A DNA stretch of 64,000 bases from Gordionus sp. m RMFG-2023 (taxonomy: Eukaryota; Nematomorpha; Gordioida; Chordodea; Parachordodidae). Both the position numbers and the translations under genes were made by a program. Where the stretch lies: assembly GCF_954871325.1 (NCBI RefSeq), contig NC_088775.1:9153561-9217560 (forward strand), in the 5' to 3' direction. The notes beneath the pieces were generated by a model that was not told where the DNA came from, ran no database searches, and saw only the letters and a program-made list of their open reading frames with translations. Position 1 is the first letter of the stretch; every line of letters starts with the position of its first letter. This document shows, one piece after another, positions 21,501-33,400 of the stretch.

Positions 21501-24500
21501 ATGTTCAGTATCTAAAATTTAAAAATATTTAATAATTATAAAAAGCCAAAAACAATAAAAATATTTATATCAATTCAGGATTATTTTGCATTTTCTTAAA
21601 ATATGAATCTGATATTTTTAAATCGTACATATTAGTGCCACCACAATCCGTTATTTAATATCGATAGGCCTGCAATTGGCAGGTTTTTAACAAAAAAAGC
21701 CGACCCACTCATTGTTTTGAAATTTTTTAACCCCCCCCCCTCCCCGCTCATTTTAGATTTTTTATAAAAATTTATCCACCCACCCGCTTAAAGTTTAACT
21801 GATTTGACTCTTTATTTATTTTTGAAATGTACACCTGCCCATTGTTGAAAATATTTTAGAAAATTCGACTGCGCCCGCCCGAAATATCGGCAGGCGTAGG
21901 CGGATCGAATAAAAACTCGCCCATACCAGACCTCTAATCGATACAGCCTTCTTATATAGTTGTTAAATAGAAAGTTAACCAGAGTTATAAATAATTGTCC
22001 CATATATTTTTTATTTAAGGAATAAACTTGAAATGGAAGATGCATTAAATTCTAATATCAATAAATTGGTCAGTTCTTTGGCCAATTCTCATTCGGACGA
22101 AATGCATTTGTCTCAATCTAGTTGGGATAGTAAACTTACCTGTGTCAAGGCGGTTCAAAGGAAAGAGTTAAGGGAATGGGTCATGAAAGTTTACGAAGAT
22201 GATATATTACTCAAAAAGCATGATAATGACAGTGTTAGTAATGACGCAAATGGTAGGATTATGAAAATTGATAAAGATGCTAAAAATAAAGACACTTTAA
22301 TATTAAATTCCTGTAAATCTGATGAGCAGATTGATAATAATCTTTTTAAAATTACGGGTGATATATCGGATGTCATTAAAAATATAAATATCGACGATGA
22401 TACCCATGATTCGTGCAGGGTATTTCAGGAAGAAAGCTTCAGCGTTCATCTGGGATGTCAGCTCAAATCTATGTACAATTTGAGACTTCTCAAATGTAAT
22501 TACTTGCCTCATTTTTGCGATTTCCAAAACAATTCAAGAACTGCCAAATCATACAGTCCAGACCCCGTAAAACTACAAACATTACTTACTCTCTATACCG
22601 ACAAACTGAACGCTATCATATTAATCGAAGACGGCCGTTTGAACCCGACTGTTCCAGGAATGCTCAATGGTATCCATTTTTTTATTATTTAAATAGATAT
22701 TTACTTCTATTTTATTTTTTTAGAGGCCATCTTGGATAAATTCCTTGACGAAACAAAGATTTTTTTTAGTAGGAAGTGTCCGGTGCTTAGAAAAAAAAAC
22801 AATTAGCAGCAGCCGCTGAAACAATAACAACTTTTTTGTTAAATCTCGGTATTTTTATTGTGCTAATTAAATAATGGGACTTTAAAAATAAATTCTTAAA
22901 TATCGCGGAATTTAATTGCATAGAGTGAAAAATCGATTCTACTTGCTTCTAAAATGCGACCGACGTATTTTTTTTCACTGCTTGCAAAAGAAGCCAATAA
23001 CGGCAAATATTTTTATTTGATTACTTGTTTCCATTGGGCTCCACTTCCTTTTTGAAATTTAATTTTAAACAAGTTCTCTTTGGTCCAGGCTAACGTGGGC
23101 TATAGCTGGACAGGCATCGCTATAGTAAGCGGTGCAACCAATGCTAGAGCTCTCCAATTCACCCAGGCCAAACTCTAGCCTAAAATTTTTTAAATATTTT
23201 GGACCAGGTTCGGGCCTGAAAAAATATTTAAAAATATGTCTTTTGTTTTATCGACATAATAAAAATTCAAATTGGACAAAGCAATTATTAATTTTTTTTT
23301 AAACTTTATATAAATAAGTTTAATTAATTTTTTTTGACTTGAAAATTTCGGTCCGGGTGCTGGTCTAAAATATAAATACGAACGGGGCTCGAGTCTAATA
23401 ATTTTAAAATATTTAAATCCGCTTTTAAGAATTAAATAAAAATTCCGCAAATAAGATTTAATTTGCAATTGGCTGACGAAATATGAATAACAAATCTTTG
23501 TTCATAATATTTAGTAATTATATCAGAGACTGCAGGCCCGGCCCGGGTACCAGGGCCGAGCCGTACTTTAAATTTTTAAAATATACCCGGGCCGGGCCTG
23601 AATTTTTTTTTAAATACCCTGGCCGGGCCGTATTTTTTTAAAAAATTTATACAACATGAATTATTATATTCGTCAATTAGATATGGTTATAATGATTATA
23701 TATAGTTATGATTAATATAATGTTTGGTGAAAGTTAACACTAGCTAACACTCATAGTATCTATTACATAATAAAATTATAGTTTTCCTGCCATGGAATAA
23801 ATACGCAAAGGATTAAATACATTATTATATAATATTACTTGCTTATTAAATGATAATACTCGCCGAAAAATATGATAAAATACGTAATAATAAATTTTTT
23901 GTATATACCAGGTCGAATATAATTTTAAAAAATATCCAGGCCGGGCCGGGCTTAAAATTTTTAAACCCGGGCCGAGCCGTAAAAAATTTTTGAAAAAATC
24001 CGGGCCGGGCCGAAAATTTTTTAATATGGTACCTCTGCAGGTCTCTGAATTATGTATTATTCTTTCCACTCTTCTTAACTTCTCAGGGCAGACATTGTGA
24101 CGTAAAATTATTGTGATTCCCTTATTAGCCTTTTATAATACGAGTCTCGAATATATTATACTTTACATTTTTTTATCCCTTATTCTTATATTTTTTCGGA
24201 GCCAGAATTAGCAAAAATATGCGAAAAATCGACAGAATATCATTTTCCCGATTTGGATCATCAATTAGATAACGTGAGACGTATATGCTCATCATCCTCC
24301 GATGTCAATGCTATCGCTAATAACGATAATTTTTCCTCTCGTATTATGAAAGTAGAAGTTAGTGGAGACATTAAATCAACCGAACGTATTGCCGCAGATC
24401 CTGATGTAATCAATTTTATTTTAACTTAATTAACGCCTACTTTCTATTATAACAATGGCTGACTTTCCATATTAAATTATACGTATAGCAAATTCTTGAA

Positions 24501-25378
24501 ACTGGGGACGTGTACATAACTCGGCATTCCAACTTATCCCGGACCCATGTGGTTTTTCACTTGTGCGTTAACGAGATGGATGAATGGAACTGGTTAGGGT
24601 CCGGTATGGATACCAGTGTTAGGCAGCATTTCCAACTTTTCGAAGGTCTCAGGAACATAGTTAAAACTTGTTTCAGTCTTTACGACGTTCAATCGTTGAC
24701 CATACCCTTACTGTTGGGCAACCAATTAAACGAGGTTATTTACTCTTTTTTTTGAAGAAATAAAGTTTTAAATTTCGAATTTATAATTAGGCCATATAAA
24801 TTAGTATTTTAAATCATTATAGAGTATGGTAGACAAATGACTTCCCATTTTATATCTTATGGTCCAAGAATGTTAAAGATATTTTTGAAGTATATTACAC
24901 TCATTTTAGGTTAGGAAATAGTTTATTTTAATTTTTTTGCAGATGATCAACCCTGTAACCAGAAATTTTTGCTAAGAGTTAGTAAAAAGGGGCAATTATT
25001 TTTTTAGTTTATAACCTAGGTTGCTTGTATAAACTCGTTATATAGTATCTGCGATATTCGCTCATATCTTAACTATAATTTAATTGCATAAAACCAATAT
25101 TTTGGTGATAGGAAATGACCCTGAATTGGTGCCTTAAAAGGGCAGAGCTAGTTTTTAAATGCGTCAAGGGTTACGTGATAGAGAGTCAAAGCTTTTCGTC
25201 TAGCCCCTTATATCAGCCCCATATTATTACATCGTCGACCGTGGACTCGAGTGTATCGCATAACAAATGTAAAATCGTACAATTTCAATTGCCGGCTCAA
25301 ATGAGTGAGACAGCCTTCGATAATATATGTAACACCTTACCCAATATATTCAGACTCCCAACACCCATCGTTAGGTGA
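18600..25378 (+). CDS. FERRY3: FERRY endosomal RAB5 effector complex subunit 3 homologue (C12orf4)
   Basis: Seven exons give a 635-residue protein (human about 552): 18600-18780, 18830-18975, 19019-19236, 22020-22669, 24206-24405, 24489-24734, 25112-25378. Every junction keeps frame. Matches to the vertebrate protein run in order: exon 1 (IPNEIDYDELIGQYITEYN), exon 3 (HLIHIRDLLKQRDQDI), exon 4 (ELREWVMKVYED and FSVHLGCQLKSMYNLRLLK), exon 5 (CEKSTEYHFPDLDHQL), exon 6 (VYITRHSNLSRTHVVFHLC) and exon 7 (WCLKRAELVFKCVKGYV). Exon 4 has an Asp/Asn-rich insertion absent from the human protein. In vertebrates FERRY binds active RAB5 on early endosomes and carries mRNAs. Introns are 49, 43, 2783, 1536, 83 and 377 nt; the large ones hold repeats. 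Donors GTTTTT (intron 2) and GTTATT (intron 6) are weak. The nearest AATAAA is at 25719-25724. Confidence 0.92.
19237..22019 (+). other. FERRY3 intron 3, 2.8 kb, expanded by repeats
   Basis: The donor is GTATAT and the acceptor TTTATTTAAG. It holds a G11 run (20361-20371), a C10 run (21731-21740) and, near 21667-21938, a GC-rich palindromic repeat with GGCCTGCAA and CCAGACCTCTA ends. No coding exon of FERRY3 is needed here, because exons 3 and 4 join in frame. Confidence 0.75.
23524..24047. mobile_element. Non-autonomous hAT-type MITE with GC-rich arms in FERRY3 intron 4
   Basis: Ends are inverted repeats: CAGAGACTGCAGG at the left and CTGCAGGTCTCTG at the right. Flanking 8-mers AATTATAT (23516-23523) and AATTATGT (24048-24055) match at 7 of 8 positions, as for an aged hAT target duplication. 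The arms hold GGCCCGGCCCGGG and CCCGGGCCG blocks; the centre is AT-rich. No ORF. Same design as 13037-13414. Confidence 0.8.
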
Positions 25379-25394
25379 TTCGTACTATGAAAAT

Positions 25395-25815
25395 TAAAAC
25401 AGTGGTGATGAAAGTTCTGATAATATCCCAAGCATAATCTTTATTTATAATTCCGTCTATTTATATTTATAATATAATAATTAGACCATTTGTTTAAGAA
25501 AACTAAATAATTTGAGTTAAAAGTCATGATTTAACTTAAAACTACGTTTAATATATTTTGTACCCTTTTTTTCCAATGGTATCTTATAAAATTATATTTT
25601 AAGTAAAATTAAACTAAAAATATGCATAGAATTATTTTTTATCTTTCTTTCTATCCCCATAAACCTCATACCATGGAAGGCTAAGGAAATTTCAATTAGT
25701 AAATTACCAACATTTCAAAAATAAATTTAATTATTATTTTTTTTGATAAATGCATTATTATAGAACAATCAACGAATATAAATTATAATAAAAATTCGCA
25801 TTTTTTATAAACAAT
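25395..25815. other. Short intergenic gap between two convergent genes
   Basis: The 3' ends of FERRY3 (+) and the Patched-like gene (-) face each other across about 440 bp. AT-rich; no repeat or RNA gene was recognised. Confidence 0.6.
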
Positions 25816-25818
25816 TTA

Positions 25819-27484
25819 TCATTCTTGATTTATGTTTTGTTTCCCATGCGTATACATAGTATTTGAGTTGCCTTCGATTATAATCGTAGCGGTAGCCGTT
25901 ATTTTCGTGATATGATGATGACCTGGACTCATGTTTATATTATCCAATCTACTCTTCTTGGTAAATTCTCTTTCGACGTTTTCACTTTCGATAAAATCTT
26001 TCTGTGGCGTGTTACGATTTATTATCACGGTATTGTTTTTGCCATCAATGTCATTCATATTGGGTATATGAATATATATATTGGGCTCGACCGTAATACT
26101 CTCTTTGGAATTCGTTGAGAAGTTCTCTTCTAATAAAAATTAAAAATTCTTTTATTAAAATGAGGATCAACAACATATTTTTTTGCCAATAAAATATTCT
26201 TCAACAAATCTTTTTTTTTAAAAAACACTCTAATTGGCAGTTACGAAATTAATGTTTTAAAAACGATCCGTTATAATAAAATATTTCCCTATCTACAAAA
26301 AGACAATTCTCCAAAAAAAACATAGAAAATAATTTAAAACTTTTCGGCAATCTACTTTATTTTTTTTAACTTGATGTTATCAAAAGGACCTGGTGGTGTA
26401 TGCTAGGTTTAGTATTATATTACACTACTGGTATAAAAAAAATTTTAGTTTAATTTTATCAAAAGGAGAAGGTGTATATGCTAAGTTTAGTATTATATCA
26501 CACTATTAGATTTATTTAAAAAATGCAGAATTTTTTTCCTGAAAACTCACCTCATTTTTTTATCTTTCCAAATTATATTTTTTCACTTGACCCGAATTTG
26601 AAAAAAAAAATCATTTTTAAGCCCCGGGTTTTATTTTTTTTTAAATTCATTAATATGAATAATTTAATATTTTTGGTTAAACAAAAGGGAAATTGAATAA
26701 TATGAGCTGTAAATGAGTATTAAATGCTCCATTATATGCTTTTCCAAATGATTAATTGAAAATTTGTTTAAAAAAAAAGGCCTGGCCAGGTTTGGTTAGG
26801 TAAAAAAATTAAATCTAGCCTAGCCCAAATTTTTATAGCCTTTGGTCTCTGGGCCTGTAGGGTCTCTAAACTTATACTAAAATAATTTTGTGTATATGGT
26901 GAATTTCATATCAAATCAACGAATGTTTCAACCCGACCCCCTCAGATTTTATTTAAATTTTGTATATTGGTAGTACAACTAAGAAAAAAAATGAAATTTT
27001 ACTTTCTTACACTACTCCCTCGCTAAGATATGGGGGTTTAAAGAGCGGGATGGTACATTTTAGGCAAAATGCAGTTCATTAACTTTCAAATATCTCGAGA
27101 ATAAATTAAGTTAGGGCAATATTTGTGAACCCGAATTAGGGTCCATAACCTAACATAATATTTTAAGAACCCATTTTGTTTTATATGATCACCTGATATA
27201 GTTGATAACGAGTTATCAGAAATGGAGAACAAGTATTTGTTATTGCGATGACCCTTTCTTTTACTCCTGCCATAATTTTTGCTAATATAACGAGAAATAT
27301 CGACCTTTTCTGTATTATATCTACAATTATCTACCATTAATCGTTTCATTTCTTGATTCCTACCGAATTGTAGGTTATTTTGTGTAGCGGGCGGCGAATT
27401 GGCGTTATAATTATTTTCGACGGTAGAAGTATTTTTATCTATGGGTGGCATGATGAAGTGATATGATTCACGTGAAAGCACGAT
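25819..27484 (-). CDS. PTCH-like: Patched-like gene: cytosolic C-terminal tail (exons 21-22)
   Basis: Exon 27484-27193 begins [17 protein letters not shown] and is Asn/Lys/Arg-rich with [18 protein letters not shown] basic clusters (read as [17 protein letters not shown]). Exon 26129-25819 completes the split codon, is hydrophilic and Thr/Asn-rich, and ends at a TAA stop. Phases fit both junctions (0 and 1). The tail has no recognised domain, as is usual for Patched C-tails. It lacks clear homology, so its assignment rests on strand, order and splice phase. Confidence 0.65.
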
Positions 27485-30400
27485 CTGTTATTATATGAAC
27501 ATAATAATTTACAAAATTTATCATTTAAATTAGCTTCGAAACAACTTGAACCGTATTTTATAAAATAAAATTTTGTTTTTAAAAAGTTGTTTATAAGAAA
27601 AGCTAGTTAATTTAATTAACTGCGATTTTGAAAATATTAATGAAAAGTTATAAATATATGGGAAAAAAATTGTTACCATTGAATTTAGAGGTGTAGCGCA
27701 TACTATGATGGGATACAGAATAAAGATGAGCGAGACTGTAGTTATTAAGCCTATAATTAATGAGTCGCATAGTAATCTAAAAAAAAAATTTAATACTGGT
27801 TACAGTAAAATTTGTATTAGGAATGTATAATAAAAATTACCAATTTTTATAAAAAATTCATAAAAAATAGAAGAAAAATGATTGTTAGCAAATAAATCGA
27901 TTAATAAATTATATCACTAGCAAGGGATTTGAACTGAACAGGTTACATATAAAGTTTATAGGTTCAAGAGGTGGACGCGGGACAATTTTTTTATTTACAA
28001 CCTGCCCACTCGTGCTGGCACTTAAAAAATTCACGCCTATTTTACGACCGATGCTTAATTATTTTTAGCTTGACCCGCCCACTAATCACAATCACAATTT
28101 TGATCACGCAAGTCACACGCGGAAAAAAATCACTATTTTTAAATTAAAATCAATTTCTGTTTTGAAAAAAAAAACGTTTTTTGGAAATGGCCCTAAACAT
28201 TTTTGGTTGTAATTAATAATTATCTACTAGTGGCACATTTATTTGTTATATTATGAGTTCGTCTTTCCTCTAGTTGTAAAAGATTATTAGCTATATAAAA
28301 ATCTCGTTCACTGAAAGTAGAAATGGCTAGAACCTTAGGCAATCATTTTGTTTGCAATACAATTCTTAAATTAATTTTACTTAGAAGTAGGGTTCTGCCG
28401 ATATTTAATATCGGATAGAATCGGTACCAATATTTAGCGTTTTTAAAAAATATCAAATCGGACCGATATTTTTGTAAAAACCTGTCCGATATGATATTTT
28501 TATTGTTTTGGGTTATTTTATGATTGTATTTTGTACATATAATTTTTTTGTATTTTATAAATAATTTCATAATAATAAATTATTGAACGAGAAATTTTAC
28601 ACTATTTTTTGTTATATTATTTGCAACAAGAAAAGGACTTAAAAATATCTAACTAGCCACGTTTACTAGTTCAAACAGTTCGATCTAGCCAATTAAAAAA
28701 GTTAATTCAAGATTTTTAGGCAATTCTAGGTCACTCAAGCTTATTGATTTTGCCCACAGGGTAGAAAGGTTTGGACATTTCTTAGCAAAATAACGAGGCT
28801 TTATGTAATAATATTTTGGCAAAATTATCGATATAGCCGTTCTTAAAAATTGAGTAAATGGAACTGTTTAACAACATTATATTCACCCATAAACATTGCA
28901 CACATTTATGAGATTTTGAATAATTTAAAAAAAACACATAATCGTCCGTGAAAGTTTATTGATTTTTTTTAATTAGAAAATATTGATATTCTTATGACCT
29001 TGATTTAATGATAGGCTGGTAAATAAAAATCAATATAAATATTAGATCGGGTTTTTAATATAGAATTGGATCGGTGAAAAATTTGTGAATCTGCACAGCC
29101 CTAATTGAGGGAAAAAAATTTAATAGAATTTTAAATTTAAATTAGGAAACTTTAATGAAGATAAAGAAATTAGCTTACATGTTTATTGAATTTTTTTTTA
29201 AATTAAATCACAAGATAAATATGTAAGGAAGGATGTATTTCTATCTCTCTTTTATTAAGGTGATCAAATTTTAAAATTAAAATTTTATAATTCTTAAAAA
29301 AATTAATTTAAATTTTCCGTGATTCGCGTAAAATTTCAATTAACGCCCAATAATTTTTTTGGAAAAGCCCGCCACGCTCAATTACGGTTCGAAATGCAAT
29401 ATTCATTCATAATCGCGTACGGGTCCGCTTCTAGTTAAGATGTTAAAAATTGCAGGTTCGGTTATTTTCTTCAGCAAGAGTTTCAATTTTCTTTTAAAAA
29501 TGGTTCGTTCTAAAATTACTATTTATAATCAGATTTCTAACAAAACCAGTATAACCCGGTTGTTTAGATCACCTGACTTAAGTCAACACAACTCCAATAT
29601 GGTTTAGCCATCATTTGGCCTAAAAAAATAGACATAAACAAGTAACTCGAACTTCAACTTAAAAATTGAGGTTATTTTTTTTAGGATAATAGACACTCTA
29701 ACCCGGTAAAATAAAACTATAAGGGCGTATCCCGAAATTATGGCCCAACTCATGGACATTATTTTAATCACGTGATCTGTCAGATTTGACAAATTATTAA
29801 TAAAAATGATTAAGTATTATTAAAAACCATTTTTAATATATCTAAATCCTAACTCACATCTCTCAAACCTTTAATTAACTTTAATTCATATCTCTCTAAC
29901 TATTAATCCTACATTCTCATTTAATAATATATTTAATACAATTAAAAAAATGTCTCCTGAGATGCGTAGTCGTTATTTGTTTTAAAATCTAGTCCCTGTT
30001 CGTCTTATACTTTTTAAGACTTATTTCTGTTTAGACCATTCTTTTCCGATTTTGAACTAGGAACGTTTTACTCTGTTTTATAAGAAGCCATAATAAAGTA
30101 GTGTTTAACGGCTTGATTTGAGCCGATTTTTTTAAAAACGGCTAACTCAATATTTTATCCATAATAATATTACGCAAGCCCGAATATTTTGCTCATAGAC
30201 GGCACAAAGGGTCTTGACATTAATTAGCGAAATCTCGAGGCTTAGGCAATATTTTTTTGGATTAAATATTGAGTTAGCCGTTTTTAAAAATCTGCTCAAA
30301 ACTAGCCGTTTAACAACACTATAATAAAGGGCTTAAATAGATTTCTGTTCAGGAGTCAGGATAAAGATTACTGGTTAAACTCTGATTCAGAAAAAGCCCC

Positions 30401-33400
30401 GTTCCGATCTTCTGGGTTTCTGATTAGTGACACCGATTACTAAATATAAATTAAATATGTACAATTTCTACGAACTTTTGAACGACCAAAAAAGACGAAA
30501 ATTTGAGGCTAATGACGCAAATGGCATAACCAACGGCCATGTTGAATAACAAAGAGGTAAATGTACGTAAGACCATCTTTAATCGGTGTTGCTTTCTCCC
30601 CAGAAAAGTTGTATAGGCCTTGGATAAATTTATCAAAAATATAAAATTAGGTAAGGAAGAAAACCAAATAATTTAAAATTTTTAGAAGGCTGGGTCAAGA
30701 GTGGTGTATCGATACCAATTTTTGGAGGCCGATTTGATCCGATATTATCTCGATATCAGTCGATTTCCGATCCGATATCACTAATTTCATTTTGTTTGTT
30801 ACTCATTATATATATTTTTTTAATTTTTCATGGTACCCTACTACTTTTTTATTTAGTATGCCATCATCTATGAACTACACTATAATCATAACGGGTCATT
30901 GTAAATTATACTGCCATCATTAAACCTATTATTCTAGGCTTACTTATTAATCTAAAAATACATTATTAATATTCATAAATCATTTTTTTAAATATAGTTA
31001 AAATCGTTGTAATTATTTTTTTGTTCCGAAAGCCTTTCCATCGTTTAGAAAGTAGAGTATTCCATTAGTCTATTTATGTTCAATGTATGTTGTACATATT
31101 TTTTGTAAAATTATTTTATAATTTAACATTCTAAGCATCCTTTATGCCCTGCGCTTATATCCTATTTTTAAATCTTTCTATCCTTTTTTATCATTTATAA
31201 AAAAGGACTAACCAAAAATTCAATGAAACAGGGTGGTCTCATGCTTCATTACCCACCAAAAGTGGTGGTTTGAGGATTAGATCTCCCACAGATATGCTCA
31301 CAATGCCTTTATTTCAAGCAGTCTAATTTCTAACCCCATAATCATTTCCCACATTTCAAAAAATGACTTTTCCATAGATCCTGTTATGGAAAACACGTGT
31401 TGTTGATGTCCCTTTGCCTGATTCCAAAAGACAGAAGGATTGGGATAAGCCAGTTGTAGCTAGCTGCGTTGAATCCCTATTATCTTTGTTACCAACTGAC
31501 CGTTCTCACTTCACTTATTTAATTAATAGATTCGGGCACGAATTCTTAGGAAATAACCCTTCTAGCAATTTTCACCCAACTCACCAACAATGAGCTTACC
31601 CATGCTATTGAAATCCGCTTTAATTATATGATAACCTTTCCCCACATATGCTTTGGCTGCAGAACTCGAAGAGACAGCAAGGAAGCCACAAGTTACAGTG
31701 TATATCGTGGAATCCTTGGGCATAACTCCTTGGTAAGCATGCATTATCCTTCTTCAAAGATTATAATCTCACATCTGCAAGCTTACTAGCGATCCTGGAG
31801 TTCTTCCTCAGGCAGATACTGGCCATAGCTATCCTTAAAGCGAATTAAATAAGCTTCAATGGCAACTTTGCTTCAAAGAAATTATTTAAATATTTATAAT
31901 AAAAATTTATCAAAATTCTCTTTAGTGAAAAAAGAAATTTTTAAAATGTATTTTATTAATTTTTTCCATCTTATTATTTATTATGTATTTTTAAAATTTA
32001 TTATATACTTAATTTATGAATTATTTTTTTTATAAAAAAAATTCTATTAAGACGCCATTTTATCTGATCGAAAATATTTATATCGGCCGGTATACGATAT
32101 TTTTTTAAAAAAATATAGGAATAATCGGCCTGATCCAATTAATAAAAATATTGGTATTGTGTCCTAACTAGCAGCGGAAATAAGATCTTAAATTTATTCT
32201 CCGCGCTCGTTTAGGACATTGCTCATAAAAATCATTAAAACACTAATAATTATACATGTATGAATCGAACGAAAAATCCAGAACTCATCGCGACAGCCAA
32301 TAAAATTCCTAATATGTTATAGTAATTGATTCCTGGCATGTCATTGTCTCTTGGAAACGATAATCGATTTTTCCCACCGTAACATTTAAAATATCCTGTA
32401 GCCGCTAAAACCAAACAACTCATCAGAATGTAAATTAGGTGGAATACTGTAAATCCCGAAAGAATTAAGCCGAAATTATAGTTTCTTACAGTTTCCGTAG
32501 AAACACCAATACCATCTTTTTCCCTATATAAGTCTGTAGCAACATTTTCAAGGTGTGATTTGACATGAGCACTATCCGATACTTTAGTTAAATGGCTTAT
32601 TCCAAACCAAAAAAGTATCAGCATGACATAAAAAAACGCTAGCACGGTCACTATTATGAAGCACCATAGATGGAAAGATATGAATTGCTGATATATAGAG
32701 AAGGGTAATCCTACGAAGAGGCTTCTAATGTGAGGAGATAGGTTTGCGTCTTTATCGATCATTTTATCATTGCCGATTAATTTCAGCAATGAGTCAACTC
32801 CATGGGCATTTCTCAGGTTTACTCCCTTGATGTAAAAAGGAACGGTGGAGGATAGAAAATGCCTGGACTTGGGAACTATATAATATAATAAATATTTTAA
32901 GATGTAATAGTCCCAAGTTGTTTGATAGACAGAGTTAAACAAAATTAAATTTTAATAATTTTTTTTTAAAAAACAGATGATTTTGATGCAAGGATAAAGT
33001 AAAACGGGGGAAATTATTAGAAAAGGTAGTTTTTATACTTTCAAAATCAAGTTCGTAGGGGTCAAAGGTCCATTCATCCTCGTTTATATGGGGCTCAAAA
33101 TTGGGCTGACTTTCACCGTAAAGGCTTTCGGATCTACTCACCCACGCAGTGGTATAATGGCGAAACCCTAAGGGATTTATCATTCCGTCATCGTTCACCA
33201 ATTGAAAATCGCGCGCGTTAAATAGATTCTGGCCAAATTTTTTGACGTCCTTCATTCGACCGTTTCTAAGAAATCCAGTTGCTTTGAATGGCTGATTTTG
33301 TAGAAAATATTTTATAAATGAATTATAAGGGCAGCTCGACGTTACTAAAATTTACTTATTACTTTAGGCGTTATCGAAAAAAAACTTAAGTGAGCTGGCA

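Noticed and set aside
22723-22840. Possible extra FERRY3 exon after 22669 (IFFTAAAETITTFLLN with a 38-nt intron)
   Set aside because: The conserved continuation (CEKSTEYHFPDLDHQL) is found at 24206-24405 and joins exon 4 directly in phase, so this candidate would break homology.
27925-27985. tRNA-like hint (GGATTTGAACTG and GGTTCAAG)
   Set aside because: No cloverleaf of correct length, no paired acceptor stem and no anticodon arm could be drawn around it.
29604-29792. Hydrophobic minus-strand ORF considered as Patched TM12
   Set aside because: A better TM12 with Patched-like spacing and a clean donor and acceptor lies at 27776-27677; this ORF does not align and looks like repeat DNA.
31562-31744. 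Minus-strand 60-residue ORF that resembles a soluble protein
   Set aside because: The plus strand here carries LINE blocks continuous with 31225-31865 ([22 protein letters not shown]); the minus ORF is their antisense.
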